From positions 1 to 8,737 of the forward strand of contig JANPDA010000205.1 of assembly GCA_031431235.1 (NCBI GenBank): a DNA stretch of 8,737 nucleotides. Direction: 5' to 3'. The notes beneath the pieces were generated by a model. That model was not told the DNA's origin and did no database searches. It saw nothing but the letters and a program-made list of their open reading frames with translations. Below, one piece after another: positions 1 to 8,200 of this stretch (positions within the stretch are counted from its first letter, which is position 1; every line of letters begins with the position of its first letter). This stretch comes from JANNSW01 sp031431235 (GTDB lineage: Bacteria > Pseudomonadota > Alphaproteobacteria > Rhizobiales > Hyphomicrobiaceae). The position numbers were made by a program, and so were the translations under genes.

Positions 1-57
1 CGGTAGATGTAGCAGCCGGTCGGCAGCATGTTGTGCTTGGTGCCCTTCAGCATGTAG
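1..57 (-). other. Left-edge segment, possible fragment of a minus-strand gene
   Basis: On the plus strand this stretch has stops in the frame of the following hydrolase (TAG at 4-6, 10-12 and 55-57). Read on the minus strand from about position 77 to the window edge it is open and gives a protein-like string containing CVPWSGYMLKGTK and MLPTGCYIY, with Trp, Cys and Tyr in ordinary proportions. No Shine-Dalgarno sequence precedes the ATG at 53. I do not recognise the product. It may be the edge of a different gene joined here by rearrangement or by an assembly error, or only a chance open frame, since it is very short. Confidence 0.2.
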
Positions 58-90
58 CCGGACCAGGGCACGCACAGCTACCAGCGTCCG

Positions 91-2397
91 GTGTTTCCGG
101 CGCTGCGCCTCAGCAACGACAAGCTGGAGGACGGCGCGGCGACGGTGCTGCGCTCGATCCGCGACCATGTGTTCGACCTCGCCGACGACTGGGACAATTG
201 CACGCCGACCGACAACATCCATTGTGCCTACAGGGACGACCAGTTCTCATCGCTCGGCTGCCAGACCATCAAGGGCACGAAGGACGGGCCCGGCCTATGG
301 CGGGATTTCCAACAGCACTTGCGTACGCTGAAGCCGAACGACCGGGTCGACTATCTGCTGTTCACGGGTGCCGACGTCGCGATCGCGGGTGCGTTGGTGA
401 AGGCCGGCAAGAGCGCCAACGACCCCGAGGTGCAGCGGCGCCTGGGTCGATTGCGCAATGGCTCGGAAGGCGAGGAGGTGAAGCGCCTTCAGCTGAAGCT
501 CGGCCTCAAGGATACCGGCTATCTGGGACCCTTTACCAAGAAGAAATTCGCCGACCTGCAGAAATCGAGCAATCTGCCTTCGGATGGCATCTATTCGCCG
601 GCACTCGACGCCAAGCTCGGCTGGGGCGTGCTCGGCGGCGGCACTACGGTCGCCCAGCCGCAACCGCCCGCCGTAGCCCCGCCAAAACCATCCGTGCCCG
701 GCGGCAGCGGCCCTGCTGTCGTCTCACCCCTGGCGCCACCAGCAACGATCTCTGCGACACCCGCGGCAGCCGTTGCGGCAGGTCCCGCCGACTCGGCCGT
801 CGCGTCGCCCTATTCGACGGCTGCCATCTCGACGGCTGCAACCCTTGCGGCCGCCGCGGTTGCCGCCGCTGCCGCCAAAACAGCGGCCGCCGGCCCAGCC
901 GTCGTCTCGCCCTACATGCCCCCGACGCCGATCCCGGTTCCCGGTGGCGCCAGGCCCGCCGAGCCGGTCAAGCCCGACCCCAACTCGGCCGTTGCCTCGC
1001 CCTACCAGCCGCAGCCGCCGGCGACCCCCGTGAAACCCGCCACACCCTCGCCCGCGCCCCCACCCCAAACGGCGACGGTCACGCCCGCAACGCCGCCGCC
1101 GCCGGCCGGACCGAAGCACGCCGTCATGCTGAGCGTCGCGACTTTGAAGTCGTATGCTCCGACCGCCAAGCCCGAATATCTGAAAATCCTCGGCGAGCAG
1201 GGTGACGAGGTGCTGTCGAAATTCGGGATCAACAAGAACAGCCGGCGCTTCTGCCACTTCATGGCCCAAGTCGGCCACGAGTGCGGCGGCTTCACCATCA
1301 GCGAGGAAAGCCTCAAATACCGGGCCGCGCGCATGGTCGAGGTGTTCGGACCGGGTAAGCACTCGGCTAGGCTCACACTCAGCGAAGCCCAACAACTGGA
1401 AGGCCATCCGGAGGCGTTCGCCGAGCGGGTCTATGGCCTCGGCAACCCCAAGAAGGCCCGCGACCTCGGCAACACCCAGCCCGGCGACGGCTATCGTTAC
1501 CGGGGTCGCGGCTTCCTGCAGATCACCGGCCGCGGGGCCTATCGAGAAGCCAGCAAGCGCACCGGAGTCGATTTCGAGAACAACCCCGACCTCGCCGGCC
1601 AGCCGCTCGGCGCGCTGATGACCGCCGCCGACTTCTGGAGCAGCCGCAAGCTCAACGACATTGCCGATGAAGGCAACATCGAGCGCATTACCAAGCGCAT
1701 CAATGGCGGGCATAACGGCCTTGCAGACCGCAAGGCCCGTTTCGCCAAGGCCAAGCAGATCTGGGCCCCAGCCGGACTCGAGAGCCTGCCGGGTCCGGGC
1801 CTCGAATCGCTCGGCGGTCGTCCCGTGCTCGAATATGGCGATCTCAATGCCGATGTCGTGAAGCTGAAGCAGCTGCTGGCCCGGGCCGGCTACGGCGGCT
1901 TTCGCATGGACGAGGACTTCAGCCGGGCGACCCACATGGCGGTGGTGCGCTTCAAGCTGGATCACGGGCTGCCCGGCGACGGCGTCGTCGATGCGGCGAC
2001 CTGGGACCGGATCGAGCAGGCGGCCAAAGCCGCCAAGCCCGCCATCGAGGAGAGCGTGCCTTCGGGCACAGCGGGATCGCAGGAGGCCTCCGGCTTGTGC
2101 GGCCGTGGTCGCTGGGTCTGGATCTGGGGCCTGCTGCTGCTGCTGGCTGGCATCGCCCTCGTCGCCGCCTGGTTCGCCGACCAGGAAGGTGCCTTGCCGC
2201 CGCCGCTCGTGCTGGAGCTGGTCGAGCTCGGCTTCATCGCTCTCGTTGCGATCGCCTCGCTGTCGCTGATGGTGCTCGGCAGCGGCATCGTCAATGCCGG
2301 CCGCAGGATGATCGAGGCAAAGCCGAGCCGCGAGGCGCCCGAGCCCGAGATCGACGAAGGCATCCGACCGGAGGTCAATCTCGACGGCGTCGGCTGA
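91..2397 (+). CDS. Modular peptidoglycan hydrolase: GH19-like lysozyme/chitinase domain, two peptidoglycan-binding domains, C-terminal membrane anchor (5' end probably incomplete)
   Basis: Predicted to cut cell-wall glycan strands. Residues counted from GTG 91: 1-105 a domain I cannot name firmly, with NIHCAY (41-47) and SSLGCQ (53-58); 127-178 a PG_binding_1-like repeat (EEVKRLQLKLGL ... GPFTKKKFADLQ); 180-342 a Pro/Ala linker; about 345-558 a GH19-like catalytic domain with GHECGGF (395-401, Glu397 the likely acid), RGRGFLQITGR (471-481) and RINGGHNG (536-543); 575-645 a second peptidoglycan-binding domain; two hydrophobic helices at about 674-694 and 708-733; then a charged tail. The GTG start has no Shine-Dalgarno sequence, and in-frame codons 58-90 (PDQGTHSYQRP) look like continuing protein, so the real N-terminus is probably lost at the TAG at 55. 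No signal peptide is visible. GH19 plus PG-binding is typical of phage-type endolysins and bacterial autolysins, but the membrane tail is unusual for a phage lysin and no other phage genes are here. Confident on family, not on biological role. Confidence 0.85.
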   Translation: MFPALRLSNDKLEDGAATVLRSIRDHVFDLADDWDNCTPTDNIHCAYRDDQFSSLGCQTIKGTKDGPGLWRDFQQHLRTLKPNDRVDYLLFTGADVAIAGALVKAGKSANDPEVQRRLGRLRNGSEGEEVKRLQLKLGLKDTGYLGPFTKKKFADLQKSSNLPSDGIYSPALDAKLGWGVLGGGTTVAQPQPPAVAPPKPSVPGGSGPAVVSPLAPPATISATPAAAVAAGPADSAVASPYSTAAISTAATLAAAAVAAAAAKTAAAGPAVVSPYMPPTPIPVPGGARPAEPVKPDPNSAVASPYQPQPPATPVKPATPSPAPPPQTATVTPATPPPPAGPKHAVMLSVATLKSYAPTAKPEYLKILGEQGDEVLSKFGINKNSRRFCHFMAQVGHECGGFTISEESLKYRAARMVEVFGPGKHSARLTLSEAQQLEGHPEAFAERVYGLGNPKKARDLGNTQPGDGYRYRGRGFLQITGRGAYREASKRTGVDFENNPDLAGQPLGALMTAADFWSSRKLNDIADEGNIERITKRINGGHNGLADRKARFAKAKQIWAPAGLESLPGPGLESLGGRPVLEYGDLNADVVKLKQLLARAGYGGFRMDEDFSRATHMAVVRFKLDHGLPGDGVVDAATWDRIEQAAKAAKPAIEESVPSGTAGSQEASGLCGRGRWVWIWGLLLLLAGIALVAAWFADQEGALPPPLVLELVELGFIALVAIASLSLMVLGSGIVNAGRRMIEAKPSREAPEPEIDEGIRPEVNLDGVG
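715..1005 (+). repeat. Four-copy AV(V/A)SP(Y/L) linker repeat inside the hydrolase gene
   Basis: The Pro/Ala linker carries four copies of a six-residue motif: AVVSPL (715-732), AVASPY (796-813), AVVSPY (898-915) and AVASPY (988-1005). They are 81-102 bases apart, separated by Pro- or Ala-rich spacers including a poly-Ala run. The DNA copies are similar but not identical. This looks like a flexible wall-spanning linker grown by internal duplication. Confidence 0.6.
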
Positions 2398-2406
2398 GCG
2401 GGCATC

Positions 2407-2416
2407 GGGGGGGGGG
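2407..2416 (+). repeat. Run of ten G between the hydrolase and ABC ATPase genes
   Basis: An uninterrupted ten-base G tract lies in the 60-base gap, 9 bases after the hydrolase stop and 41 bases before the ATPase ATG. Such tracts slip in replication and are error-prone in sequencing. It is outside both reading frames as annotated. Confidence 0.8.
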
Positions 2417-2457
2417 CCGAGCTTCCCCTTGCCGTTGGCGCATCGCACGGCTACCTG

Positions 2458-3624
2458 ATGGCGCACTCGTTCAGCGAATGCGATCAGTCAGGGACAGCCG
2501 TGCCGCAGGACGCAACCAAAGCCGCAGGCGCCTCTGACGCCGCCATTGCGCGCGGCAAGGCTGCCTCGACCATTCCGGCAAGCCTCGGCTTCGAAGCCGT
2601 GGAGCGGCGCTATCGCGATGTGCAGGCGCTGGCGGGCGTGACGCTCGCGATCGCCCCTTCCGAGGTCGTCTGTCTGCTCGGGCCTTCGGGCTGCGGCAAG
2701 ACCACGTTGCTCAGGATCGCTGCCGGCATCGAGAAACCGTCGGCCGGGCGGGTGCTGATCGATGGCCGCGTGGTCGCGGGCCCCGAGCGATTCGTGCCGC
2801 CCGAGCGGCGCAATGTCGGGCTGGTGTTCCAGGATTTTGCCCTCTTCCCGCACCTCTCGATCCTGAAAAACGTTGCCTTCGGGCTGACCTCGCTGCCCCG
2901 CTCCGAGGCCAAGCGCGTGGCACTCGGTCTGCTGGAGCGAGTCGGCCTCGCGCGTGTCGCCGACGAGTTCCCCCACATACTCTCGGGCGGCGAGCAGCAG
3001 CGCGTGGCGCTGGTCCGGGCGATCGCACCGCGACCGGGTGTCCTCCTGATGGATGAGCCTTTCTCCGGTCTCGATGTGCAACTCAGGGCGGCGATGCAGG
3101 AGGAGACGCTCGGCATCCTGCGCGAGACGCGGGCAACGGCGCTCATCGTCACCCACGATCCCGAGGAGGCGATGCGTCTAGCCGACCGCGTCGTCGTGCT
3201 GAGTGCCGGGCGCGTGGTGCAGGAGGGCAAGGCCGAGCAGCTCTACCGTGCTCCCGCCAGCCTGTTCGTGGCGCGCCTGTTCTCCCAGATCAACGAGATC
3301 CGCGCGAGGGTCGAAGGCGGCCGGGCCATGACGGCGTTCGGCGAGGTCGAAGCACCCGGCCGGGCCGAGGGCGAAGCCGTCGTGCTGTGCGTGCGTCAGC
3401 GCAGCGTCGGGCTCGGCCCCTCCGGCCAGGGCCGCGCGGGCCGGGTGATCGATGTGAAATTCCTGGGCGATGCCGGCGTCGTCGATCTTGCCGTCGAGGG
3501 CGTCGATGTCGTCCTGCGCGCTCGCATCGGCGACGGCCACTGCTTTCGCCGCGGCGACGAGGTCGGAGTCACCGTCGATCGCTCGCAGATTCTGGTGTTT
3601 CCCGCGCCTGTCGAGCGCTCTTGA
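2458..3624 (+). CDS. ABC transporter ATP-binding protein, FbpC/PotA-like, with C-terminal TOBE-like region
   Basis: Cytoplasmic ATPase subunit of an import-type ABC transporter. Residues from ATG 2458: Walker A GPSGCGKTT (75-83), Q-loop Gln125 in VFQDFALFPH, signature LSGGEQQR (175-182), Walker B VLLMDEP (195-201, Glu200), D-loop SGLD (203-206), H-loop His233 in VTHDPEEA. All ATPase motifs are intact. Residues about 280-382 fit the TOBE-type regulatory region of the Fe3+/polyamine/sulfate ATPase group. The wording of the core is closest to FbpC-like iron(III) ATPases, but substrate cannot be assigned because no permease or binding protein is adjacent. The first ~40 residues are extra and low in complexity. 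GTG at 2500 has an AGGGA five bases upstream and is a better-supported start than ATG 2458, which has no Shine-Dalgarno sequence. It follows the hydrolase by 60 bases on the same strand and ends 10 bases from the convergent protease gene. It has no membrane domain, so it is not the exporter for that protease. Confidence 0.9.
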   Translation: MAHSFSECDQSGTAVPQDATKAAGASDAAIARGKAASTIPASLGFEAVERRYRDVQALAGVTLAIAPSEVVCLLGPSGCGKTTLLRIAAGIEKPSAGRVLIDGRVVAGPERFVPPERRNVGLVFQDFALFPHLSILKNVAFGLTSLPRSEAKRVALGLLERVGLARVADEFPHILSGGEQQRVALVRAIAPRPGVLLMDEPFSGLDVQLRAAMQEETLGILRETRATALIVTHDPEEAMRLADRVVVLSAGRVVQEGKAEQLYRAPASLFVARLFSQINEIRARVEGGRAMTAFGEVEAPGRAEGEAVVLCVRQRSVGLGPSGQGRAGRVIDVKFLGDAGVVDLAVEGVDVVLRARIGDGHCFRRGDEVGVTVDRSQILVFPAPVERS

Positions 3625-3634
3625 GACGGCTGCC

Positions 3635-5026
3635 TCAAATCACCACGTCGATCGCGGCAAAGCCGACGAGCGTCACATGCTCGATCAGCACACCGGTGTC
3701 AGCATCGAGCAAGAGCCGGACGCCATCGGGGCTGGCGGTGATGATCGATTGCAGTCCAGCAAGCGATCCGAGGTCGAAGGCTCTCAGATCGAGGACGTCG
3801 AGACCCGCAGTGAAATCGACGATGCGGTCGATGCCGCTGACAGCTCCGATGACGAAACGGTCGCTGCCGGCGCCGCCTTCGAGCACATCGGCACCCCGAC
3901 CGCCAACGAGGCGGTCATCGCCCTGACCGCCCAACAGCTCGTCGTCGCCGCCGCGCCCCAGGAGACGGTCGTTGCCGCGCCCGCCTTCGAGCACATTGTG
4001 GGCCTGATTGCCCTTCAACCAGTCGTTGCCGCGGCCCCCGATCGCATTCTCGATCAGCGCACGCTCGTCGCCCTCGAACAGAAGTGCGTTCGCCACGCTC
4101 CCGCGTGCGAGCTGATCGTGACCGAGGTCGGCGAGCTGGCTCCTGGCCAAAACCGACCAGCCGCCGGGCGCCAGATCGATGGTGACGCCCTTGCCGTAGC
4201 GCGAGAGGTCGTAGGTATCCTCGCCGCCGCCATCCCACACCGTCATGAAGACCTTGCCTTCGACCGGCCGGCCTTGCTTGACGCCGTCGATCGCCAGCTC
4301 GCCCGATTTCTCCGACCACGAGTAGACGGTATCGCGTGAGCGCGTGGTGTAGTTGGCTCCGTAGAGATGCTGCAGGGCCTGGATGTCGAGCATCATGTAG
4401 GTGGCCGGGAAGCTGCCCGCCTCGACCGTGTAGCTGCCGAGCGGGCCACGCTCGTAGGAGCGATAGGTCATGACCGTGAGCTCGAGGCTGTCATGCGCTG
4501 GAGCAAGGCTGACGCCTTCGCCCGAGAATCCCTCCCGCTCATGGGCGTGTTTCAGACCGAGCCCATGGCCGATCTCATGCAGGATTTGCATGTTGGCGAG
4601 GCTGCCGATGGCTGGACGGTTGTAGTCGCTCCGGTTGAACCAAGTGTCGCCCGAATAGCTCTCGTTCTCCGGAAACGTCCCGTGTGCAGTTGCAACCGCG
4701 CGGCTTTCGGCAAAGCGGAAATCGGCGATCGTCGTATCGGTCTCGACGACCTGCCGGAACTCGAGCGCTGTGATGCCGGCAATCTCGGCCAGTGCGTGCT
4801 CGACAGCGACGATCTGGCGGGCATTGAGCTCCTGGAACCCGTGCCGCGGCTCGTCGAGGACGAAATAGGCCTCGGAGCCATCGAGGAATGCAGCCTCGCT
4901 CGAGTAGTAGTAGGAAGGCCGGCTCGGAAAGCTGTAGCTGAAGCTGCGTGCCGTGTAGGCCGTTCCCCAGAGTAGTGCATCGACATCGCGGTTGCCCGAA
5001 AGCGCCACGGATAGGGCATGTGACAT
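3635..5026 (-). CDS. Serralysin-like secreted zinc metalloprotease (M10 type) with RTX repeats
   Basis: Predicted extracellular Zn/Ca-dependent endopeptidase of 463 residues, within the usual serralysin range of about 450-500. Residues counted from ATG 5026: the zinc motif HEIGHGLGLKH at 150-160 (His150, His154, His160 ligands, Glu151 catalytic); the Met-turn TVMTYRSY at 184-191 (Met186), whose following Tyr is the usual extra ligand; an M10 C-terminal/beta-roll region with glycine/aspartate nonapeptide-like repeats at about 330-385 (GGRGND, GGRGND, GRGGDD, GGQGDD, GGRGAD, GGAGSD), which bind calcium; then a tail ending in DVVI, like the hydrophobic C-terminal signal read by type I secretion systems. 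No Sec signal peptide is visible, as expected. The frame is open to 5077, but ATG 5026 has GGAG seven bases upstream and starts a typical serralysin N-terminus. No type I exporter or inhibitor gene is in the window. Stop codons of this gene and the ATPase gene are 10 bases apart with no evident terminator between them. Confidence 0.92.
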   Translation of the reverse strand: MSHALSVALSGNRDVDALLWGTAYTARSFSYSFPSRPSYYYSSEAAFLDGSEAYFVLDEPRHGFQELNARQIVAVEHALAEIAGITALEFRQVVETDTTIADFRFAESRAVATAHGTFPENESYSGDTWFNRSDYNRPAIGSLANMQILHEIGHGLGLKHAHEREGFSGEGVSLAPAHDSLELTVMTYRSYERGPLGSYTVEAGSFPATYMMLDIQALQHLYGANYTTRSRDTVYSWSEKSGELAIDGVKQGRPVEGKVFMTVWDGGGEDTYDLSRYGKGVTIDLAPGGWSVLARSQLADLGHDQLARGSVANALLFEGDERALIENAIGGRGNDWLKGNQAHNVLEGGRGNDRLLGRGGDDELLGGQGDDRLVGGRGADVLEGGAGSDRFVIGAVSGIDRIVDFTAGLDVLDLRAFDLGSLAGLQSIITASPDGVRLLLDADTGVLIEHVTLVGFAAIDVVI

Positions 5027-5033
5027 ACGGGTG

Positions 5034-5037
5034 CTCC
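5034..5037 (-). promoter_or_regulatory. Ribosome binding site of the protease gene
   Basis: GGAG on the minus strand, separated by seven bases from ATG 5026. It decides the start in favour of 5026 over the upstream ATG at 5077. Confidence 0.6.
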
Positions 5038-5063
5038 GGACCCAGGTTGCTCGACCCGGTGAT

Positions 5064-5112
5064 CTTGCAAGAGCCATGCAAGGGGTTTGGCCATTCGATT
5101 TGCGTCATGCAA
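5064..5112. promoter_or_regulatory. Two TTGC/GCAA dyads upstream of the protease gene
   Basis: CTTGCA (5064-5069) and TGCAAG (5077-5082) form a perfect 6-bp inverted repeat with a 7-base spacer. A second dyad, TTGC (5100-5103) and GCAA (5109-5112), lies 17 bases further on. Both share the same half-site and sit 38-86 bases ahead of the protease start, in the divergent intergenic region. They could be operator sites for a dimeric regulator of the protease, but four- to six-base half-sites can occur by chance. No clear -35/-10 pair for the protease was found. Confidence 0.22.
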
Positions 5113-5127
5113 TGTCGCCCCCGTTGG

Positions 5128-5156
5128 TTGACGCCACCGCCCCGGCTGCCTACGCA
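5128..5156 (+). promoter_or_regulatory. Candidate sigma70-type promoter of the SerC-SerA fusion gene
   Basis: TTGACG (5128-5133), a 17-base spacer, then TACGCA (5151-5156). The -35 box matches consensus at five of six bases; the -10 box is weak but of the sort seen in GC-rich alphaproteobacteria. A transcript would begin near 5163, giving a leader of about 40-75 bases depending on the start codon used. Confidence 0.35.
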
Positions 5157-5200
5157 ACCCATGCTCACTGTGCCGTGAACACCCGGCGGAGATGCGGCAC

Positions 5201-8200
5201 ATGACTGGGCTGCACAGCCCTGCTTGGGGAGACTTGAGAGTGATCAGCATCGAGGGCTTGAAGCAGCAGCGCGCCAACTCGCTCGAGGCGACACGCTCAG
5301 GGCCGCCCAGGCGAACCGCCAATCAGTTCTTCGGGGTCGGTCCGATCACGGACGGGGCTCTCGACGAGGTGGATAGCCGGCTGCTGCGCTTCGAGTTCGA
5401 GCACTGGCTGGAGAAGAACTACCGCAAGCTCGATGACAAAGGCCGGGACCTTGGTCCCTATACCGTTGCCGAGGTCGGCCGCTCGATGCATCGCGGCTAC
5501 CCGGCCGACAAGTTCCTGATCGACATGATGCGGGAGATCCATCGCTATTTCGAGTTTCCCAAGCAGAACAAGATGGCGGTCGGGCTCGGCGGCGGCCACT
5601 CCGGCTTCACCGTATGCGCGCTGCACCTGATCACGGCAAACGACAAATCCCAGCACGTCTACGTCGATACGCCGGCGCCCGAGTCCGAGGCCGCCAAGGC
5701 TGGTGGCTTCTTCCGCCAGTCCTGGGGCGCCCAGATCGTCGAGATGCAGCGCTATGCGAGGAACGGCGACGAGAGCCGCATCCATTTCGCCGGTGCCGAG
5801 GGCGGCATTCCCTCGGCCGACGCGCTCGAGCGGATGGGGGTGAGGCTCTTCATCGGCGTCGGCCACGAGACGACGGGCGCGACTACGTACTCGCAGACCG
5901 AGATCGCCAATTTGATCGCCTGGATCGACCGCAACCCGGCCGAGCACCATGCCGTCCTCGACGCCACCTCCATGCTCGGCGCCATGCCGTGGAGCCCGGA
6001 GACCGTTCGCGACGCAATGACGAAATGCTGCCTGTTCATGCCGTTCCAGAAGGCGATCGGGGGCATCTCGGGCTATTTCGTCGTCTCGTTCACGCCCGAC
6101 GCCCTCGCGCTCGTCGAGCGCAACCAGAAGGAGCCGTCCTGGGCCATTCCGCGCCAGCTGAAAATTGCGGCCCCGATCGATCCCAAGCGCCCGTTGACCG
6201 GCGAGCGGACCGTCAATGTCGGACCGTTCTACGACCCGGCACAGGACAAGATGCTGGGCGGCGTGATCAATACCTATTCGACGCTCGCATTCGCCGAGAC
6301 GACCTTCGGGCTGCTGCGCGCCGAAAGACGGATCGGCCCGGTCGCCGAGCTCAACCGCCGCTCGGTCGCCAACCGGCAGGCCGTCAACGATTGGGTCGCC
6401 GCGCAATCGCTGCTCGAGCTCGGCGTCGCCGATGCCGAGCATCGCGGCGCGGCGGTCACCCTGCTGAGGGTCGCCGATCCCGGCATCACCGACCCCGCCC
6501 TGCACGCCAGGATCATCGCCCGATCGAAGCAGGTGCTCGGCCCCGACGGTGTCACCCGGCCCAATGGCGAGCACGAGCGCGGGCTCGACGTGGCACGCTA
6601 CGTCAATGCCTTTCCCGGCACGCCCGGCGACTATCGCGCCTGGATCGGCGGCATCCGCCCGGTCGCGGACATCACGGCGCTGCTCGACAATCTGGCCTTT
6701 GCCTATCACCGCGGCAAGATCGTCGTGTTGGAGGAGGAGCTGGCGAAGGCCGGTGTGACCTTCGATGCTGCCGCAGAAGGCTCGGCACGCCCGCGCAAGG
6801 ACGACCCGAAGCGGGCCTACAAGGTGCTGATCGCCGACCTGATCGGGCTGAAGCACGATCGGGCTCGCCAGTGCGACCATTCCGCCGTCGAGAGCACCAT
6901 CGAGGCGAAGGGCGGCGTGTTCCACGCGGGACCGATCGCGGACGGCAAACCGCTCGCGCCCGGCAGGATCCATTTCTTCTACCAGCCCGATCTCTCGACC
7001 GAGGCCGAGATCCTGCCCCAGACCGACAAGGGGCAGTTCGACGCGGTCATCTGTGCGGCGACCTTCCTGCCCAAAGCCTCGGTATTCAGGCTGGGTGGCG
7101 TGCGGATCGGCGCCGGCACCGGCAACATGGGCTCGGCCTCGTGGGGCGGCGGCAATGGCGAGGGCGGCGAGGCTGCGCTCATGAACACGCCGAGCTTCAA
7201 CAGTCGCGCGACCGCGCAGATGGCGATGAAGGCCTTGCTGAAGGTCGCGCCGGATCTGCCCGTCGACGAGCTGCATGCCCGCGTCTGCGCCGGCGATTTC
7301 GACACCGGCAAGAACCTGCGCGAGTTCCCGACCGAGAAGCTCGAAGGCAAGAAGCTCGCCGTGATCGGCTATGGCAACATCGGCCGGGAGCTCGCACGCA
7401 TCGCGACCGCCTTCGGCATGAAGGTCGCGATCCACGCCCGGCCAAAACACAAGAACTGGATCGAGTCGGAAGGCTATGAGTTCGCCGCCACCGCCGAGGA
7501 TGCGGCCAGCGGCGCCGATGTGATCAGCCCCCACACCGGGCTCGGCGCGCTCGATGCCGCGACCGGCACGTACGCCAATGCCGGCCTGGTCGGACGCTCG
7601 GTGCTGTCCCGCCTGAACGAGGGGGCGATCGTCATCAATTACGACCGGGGCGAGGTGGTCGATGCGGCGGCGCTCGATGAAGCGCTAGCGAGCGGAAAAG
7701 TGCGATATGCCGCGATCGACGCCGACCTGTTCAAGGATGCGGCGACCGGCAAGCTGTCCGGCCCGATGCTGCCCTATCTGGCACTCGCCGAGCGCCACCA
7801 GGGCAAGCTGGAGCTGCTGCCGCATGCCGCCGCCGATACCGAGCATTGGTCTCGCGTCGAGGGCGCACGGCAGGCGGTCGACCAGATCTTCGACTGCATC
7901 CAGTACCGCGAGGTGACGAACCTCAAGGGCAGCCTGCCCGAGGGCTACACCAATTCTGGCGCCCGGACCGTCGCCGGCGTGGGCAAGGTCCTGCCGGGCG
8001 ATCTGGCAAGGGCGGTCGGACATGGGGAGACGCTCGCCGGAGCCCGCAAGGCGGCCGAGACCATTGCCGCCATCTGGGGCGCGCTCGAAGCGACGACCGA
8101 TCCCGCCCGCCGGCAGGAGCTGATCAACCGCTATGGCGCGACGCTGCTCGAGAGCACCAACCGCTTCGCCACACTGATGCGCCAGCACGGCCTCGAAGGG

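Noticed and set aside
715..1005. The spaced AV(V/A)SP(Y/L) repeats as a CRISPR-like array
   Set aside because: The repeats are short, imperfect, in frame and encode a Pro/Ala protein linker; spacers are themselves low-complexity coding sequence.
91..2397. A prophage or gene-transfer-agent lysis cassette around the hydrolase
   Set aside because: No holin, structural, integrase or other phage gene is adjacent; the downstream gene is an ABC ATPase.
724..2466. Long minus-strand open frame (580 codons) opposite the hydrolase gene
   Set aside because: Its translation is low in complexity and rich in Gly, Arg and Ala with no domain motifs, while the plus strand holds clear GH19 and peptidoglycan-binding motifs. 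It is a mirror of G/C-biased codons.
2458..3624. The ABC ATPase as the type I exporter of the neighbouring RTX protease
   Set aside because: It has no transmembrane domain and carries a TOBE-like region typical of importers, whereas type I exporter ATPases are fused to membrane helices. It also faces the protease gene convergently.
3625..3634. Possible terminator between the convergent ATPase and protease genes
   Set aside because: Only ten bases separate the stops, and no stem-loop with a T tract is visible there.
3470..4339. Plus-strand open frame opposite the protease gene
   Set aside because: It overlaps the RTX-repeat region of a clear serralysin; its VAAAP-type repeats only mirror the Gly/Asp repeats on the other strand.
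5614..7479. Plus-strand alternative frame of 621 codons inside the fusion gene
   Set aside because: Arg/Ala/Gly-rich out-of-frame translation typical of GC-rich coding DNA; no motifs.
5297..7534. Minus-strand open frame of 745 codons opposite the fusion gene
   Set aside because: Repeated Asp/Gly/Arg/Leu composition, no recognisable domain, and it lies fully within a plus-strand gene with complete enzyme motifs.
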